The notes under the pieces: generated by a model | Database searches by the model: none | What the model saw: the letters and a program-made list of their open reading frames with translations, nothing else | Told to the model about the DNA's origin: nothing | Assembly (NCBI RefSeq): GCF_024508275.1 | Contig: NZ_CP101989.1 | Coordinates: 1 to 64,000, forward strand | Source of the DNA: Cellulomonas wangsupingiae | GTDB lineage: Bacteria > Actinomycetota > Actinomycetes > Actinomycetales > Cellulomonadaceae | Reading direction: 5' to 3' | DNA length: 64,000 bases | Shown: piece by piece, positions 63,941-64,000 of the stretch | Position numbering within the stretch: the stretch's first letter is position 1 | Layout: every line of letters begins with the position of its first letter | Position numbers and translations under genes: made by a program

Positions 63941-64000
63941 TCAGCGGGGGGTCGTGTCCCCGTCGACGTACTGCCAGCCCTCCGGCCCGCGCACGAACCG
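63941..64000 (-). CDS. C-terminus of a YchJ/SEC-C-like protein (partial)
   Basis: The last 19 codons of a minus-strand gene that continues beyond the window end. The sequence RFVRGPEGWQYVDGDTTPR resembles the C-terminal strand of YchJ-like (UPF0225) proteins, which typically end in an R-F-V-R-x-x-x-x-W-x-Y-V-D-G pattern. With so little sequence the family is only suggested. Confidence 0.5.
   Translation of the reverse strand, partial: RFVRGPEGWQYVDGDTTPR

Overview
The window looks like the replication-origin region of a high-GC actinobacterium, most likely Cellulomonas or a close relative in the Micrococcales. Three things suggest this. The gene order dnaA-dnaN-gnd-recF-DUF721-gyrB-gyrA-DUF3566-tRNA-Ile is typical of the group. 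A secreted GH9 cellulase with CBM3c and CBM2 modules follows a near-consensus CebR/CelR-type operator. The pabA/trpG-pknB-pknA-pbpA-rodA-pstP-fhaB-fhaA cell-wall signalling cluster and crgA are also present. No species name can be proven from sequence reading alone.

Layout: 1-12.5 kb holds the chromosome replication and topology genes, with oriC between dnaA and dnaN. 12.6-13 kb has tRNA-Ile, the 39-residue DLW-39 protein and tRNA-Ala. 13-17.1 kb carries an RsbW-like ATPase, an rtcB RNA ligase gene with a frameshift, a cold-shock protein, a protein of unknown function and an acetyltransferase. 17.5-20 kb is the cellulase. 20-22.6 kb has a stalk-like membrane protein, a cyclophilin and a rhomboid protease. 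22.7-25.7 kb has crgA, a DUF881 protein, a class E sortase, a 52-residue membrane protein and pabA/trpG. 25.8-34.9 kb is the minus-strand Ser/Thr kinase, PBP, RodA, phosphatase and FHA operon, whose stop and start codons mostly overlap. 46.2-53.7 kb is a C2/acetate block: aceB, aceA, divergent ramB and convergent pckG. 53.8-64 kb is mixed: YiaA-like protein, diguanylate cyclase, TM2 protein, pyruvate oxidase, ABC-F ATPase, epimerase, a Tat-exported toroid protein and the tail of a YchJ-like gene.

The accessory part begins right after tRNA-Leu(CAG) at 35.4 kb and runs to about 46.1 kb. It is less GC-rich and has long spacers and gene remnants. It holds two candidate defence modules. One is an 802-residue protein with a zinc ribbon and a PD-(D/E)XK-like nuclease, followed by a 1060-residue DEAH helicase with its own putative nuclease-like tail. 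The other, on the opposite strand, is a reverse transcriptase (YSDD motif, helical repeat tail) overlapping by ATGA a small protein with a HEPN-type RX4H motif. This RT-HEPN pair resembles AbiA split into two genes and is the best candidate for a poorly described system. No integrase and no duplicated attachment site were found.

Other points of interest are a dispersed palindrome family (GACCA-S-TGGTC) with conserved 30/50-bp geometry at 17.2 and 35.1 kb, a GGAAGATC motif shared by the aceA/ramB and pckG upstream regions, a palindrome with DnaA-box-like words beside crgA, and frameshifts at C-runs in two genes that may be real or may be assembly errors.
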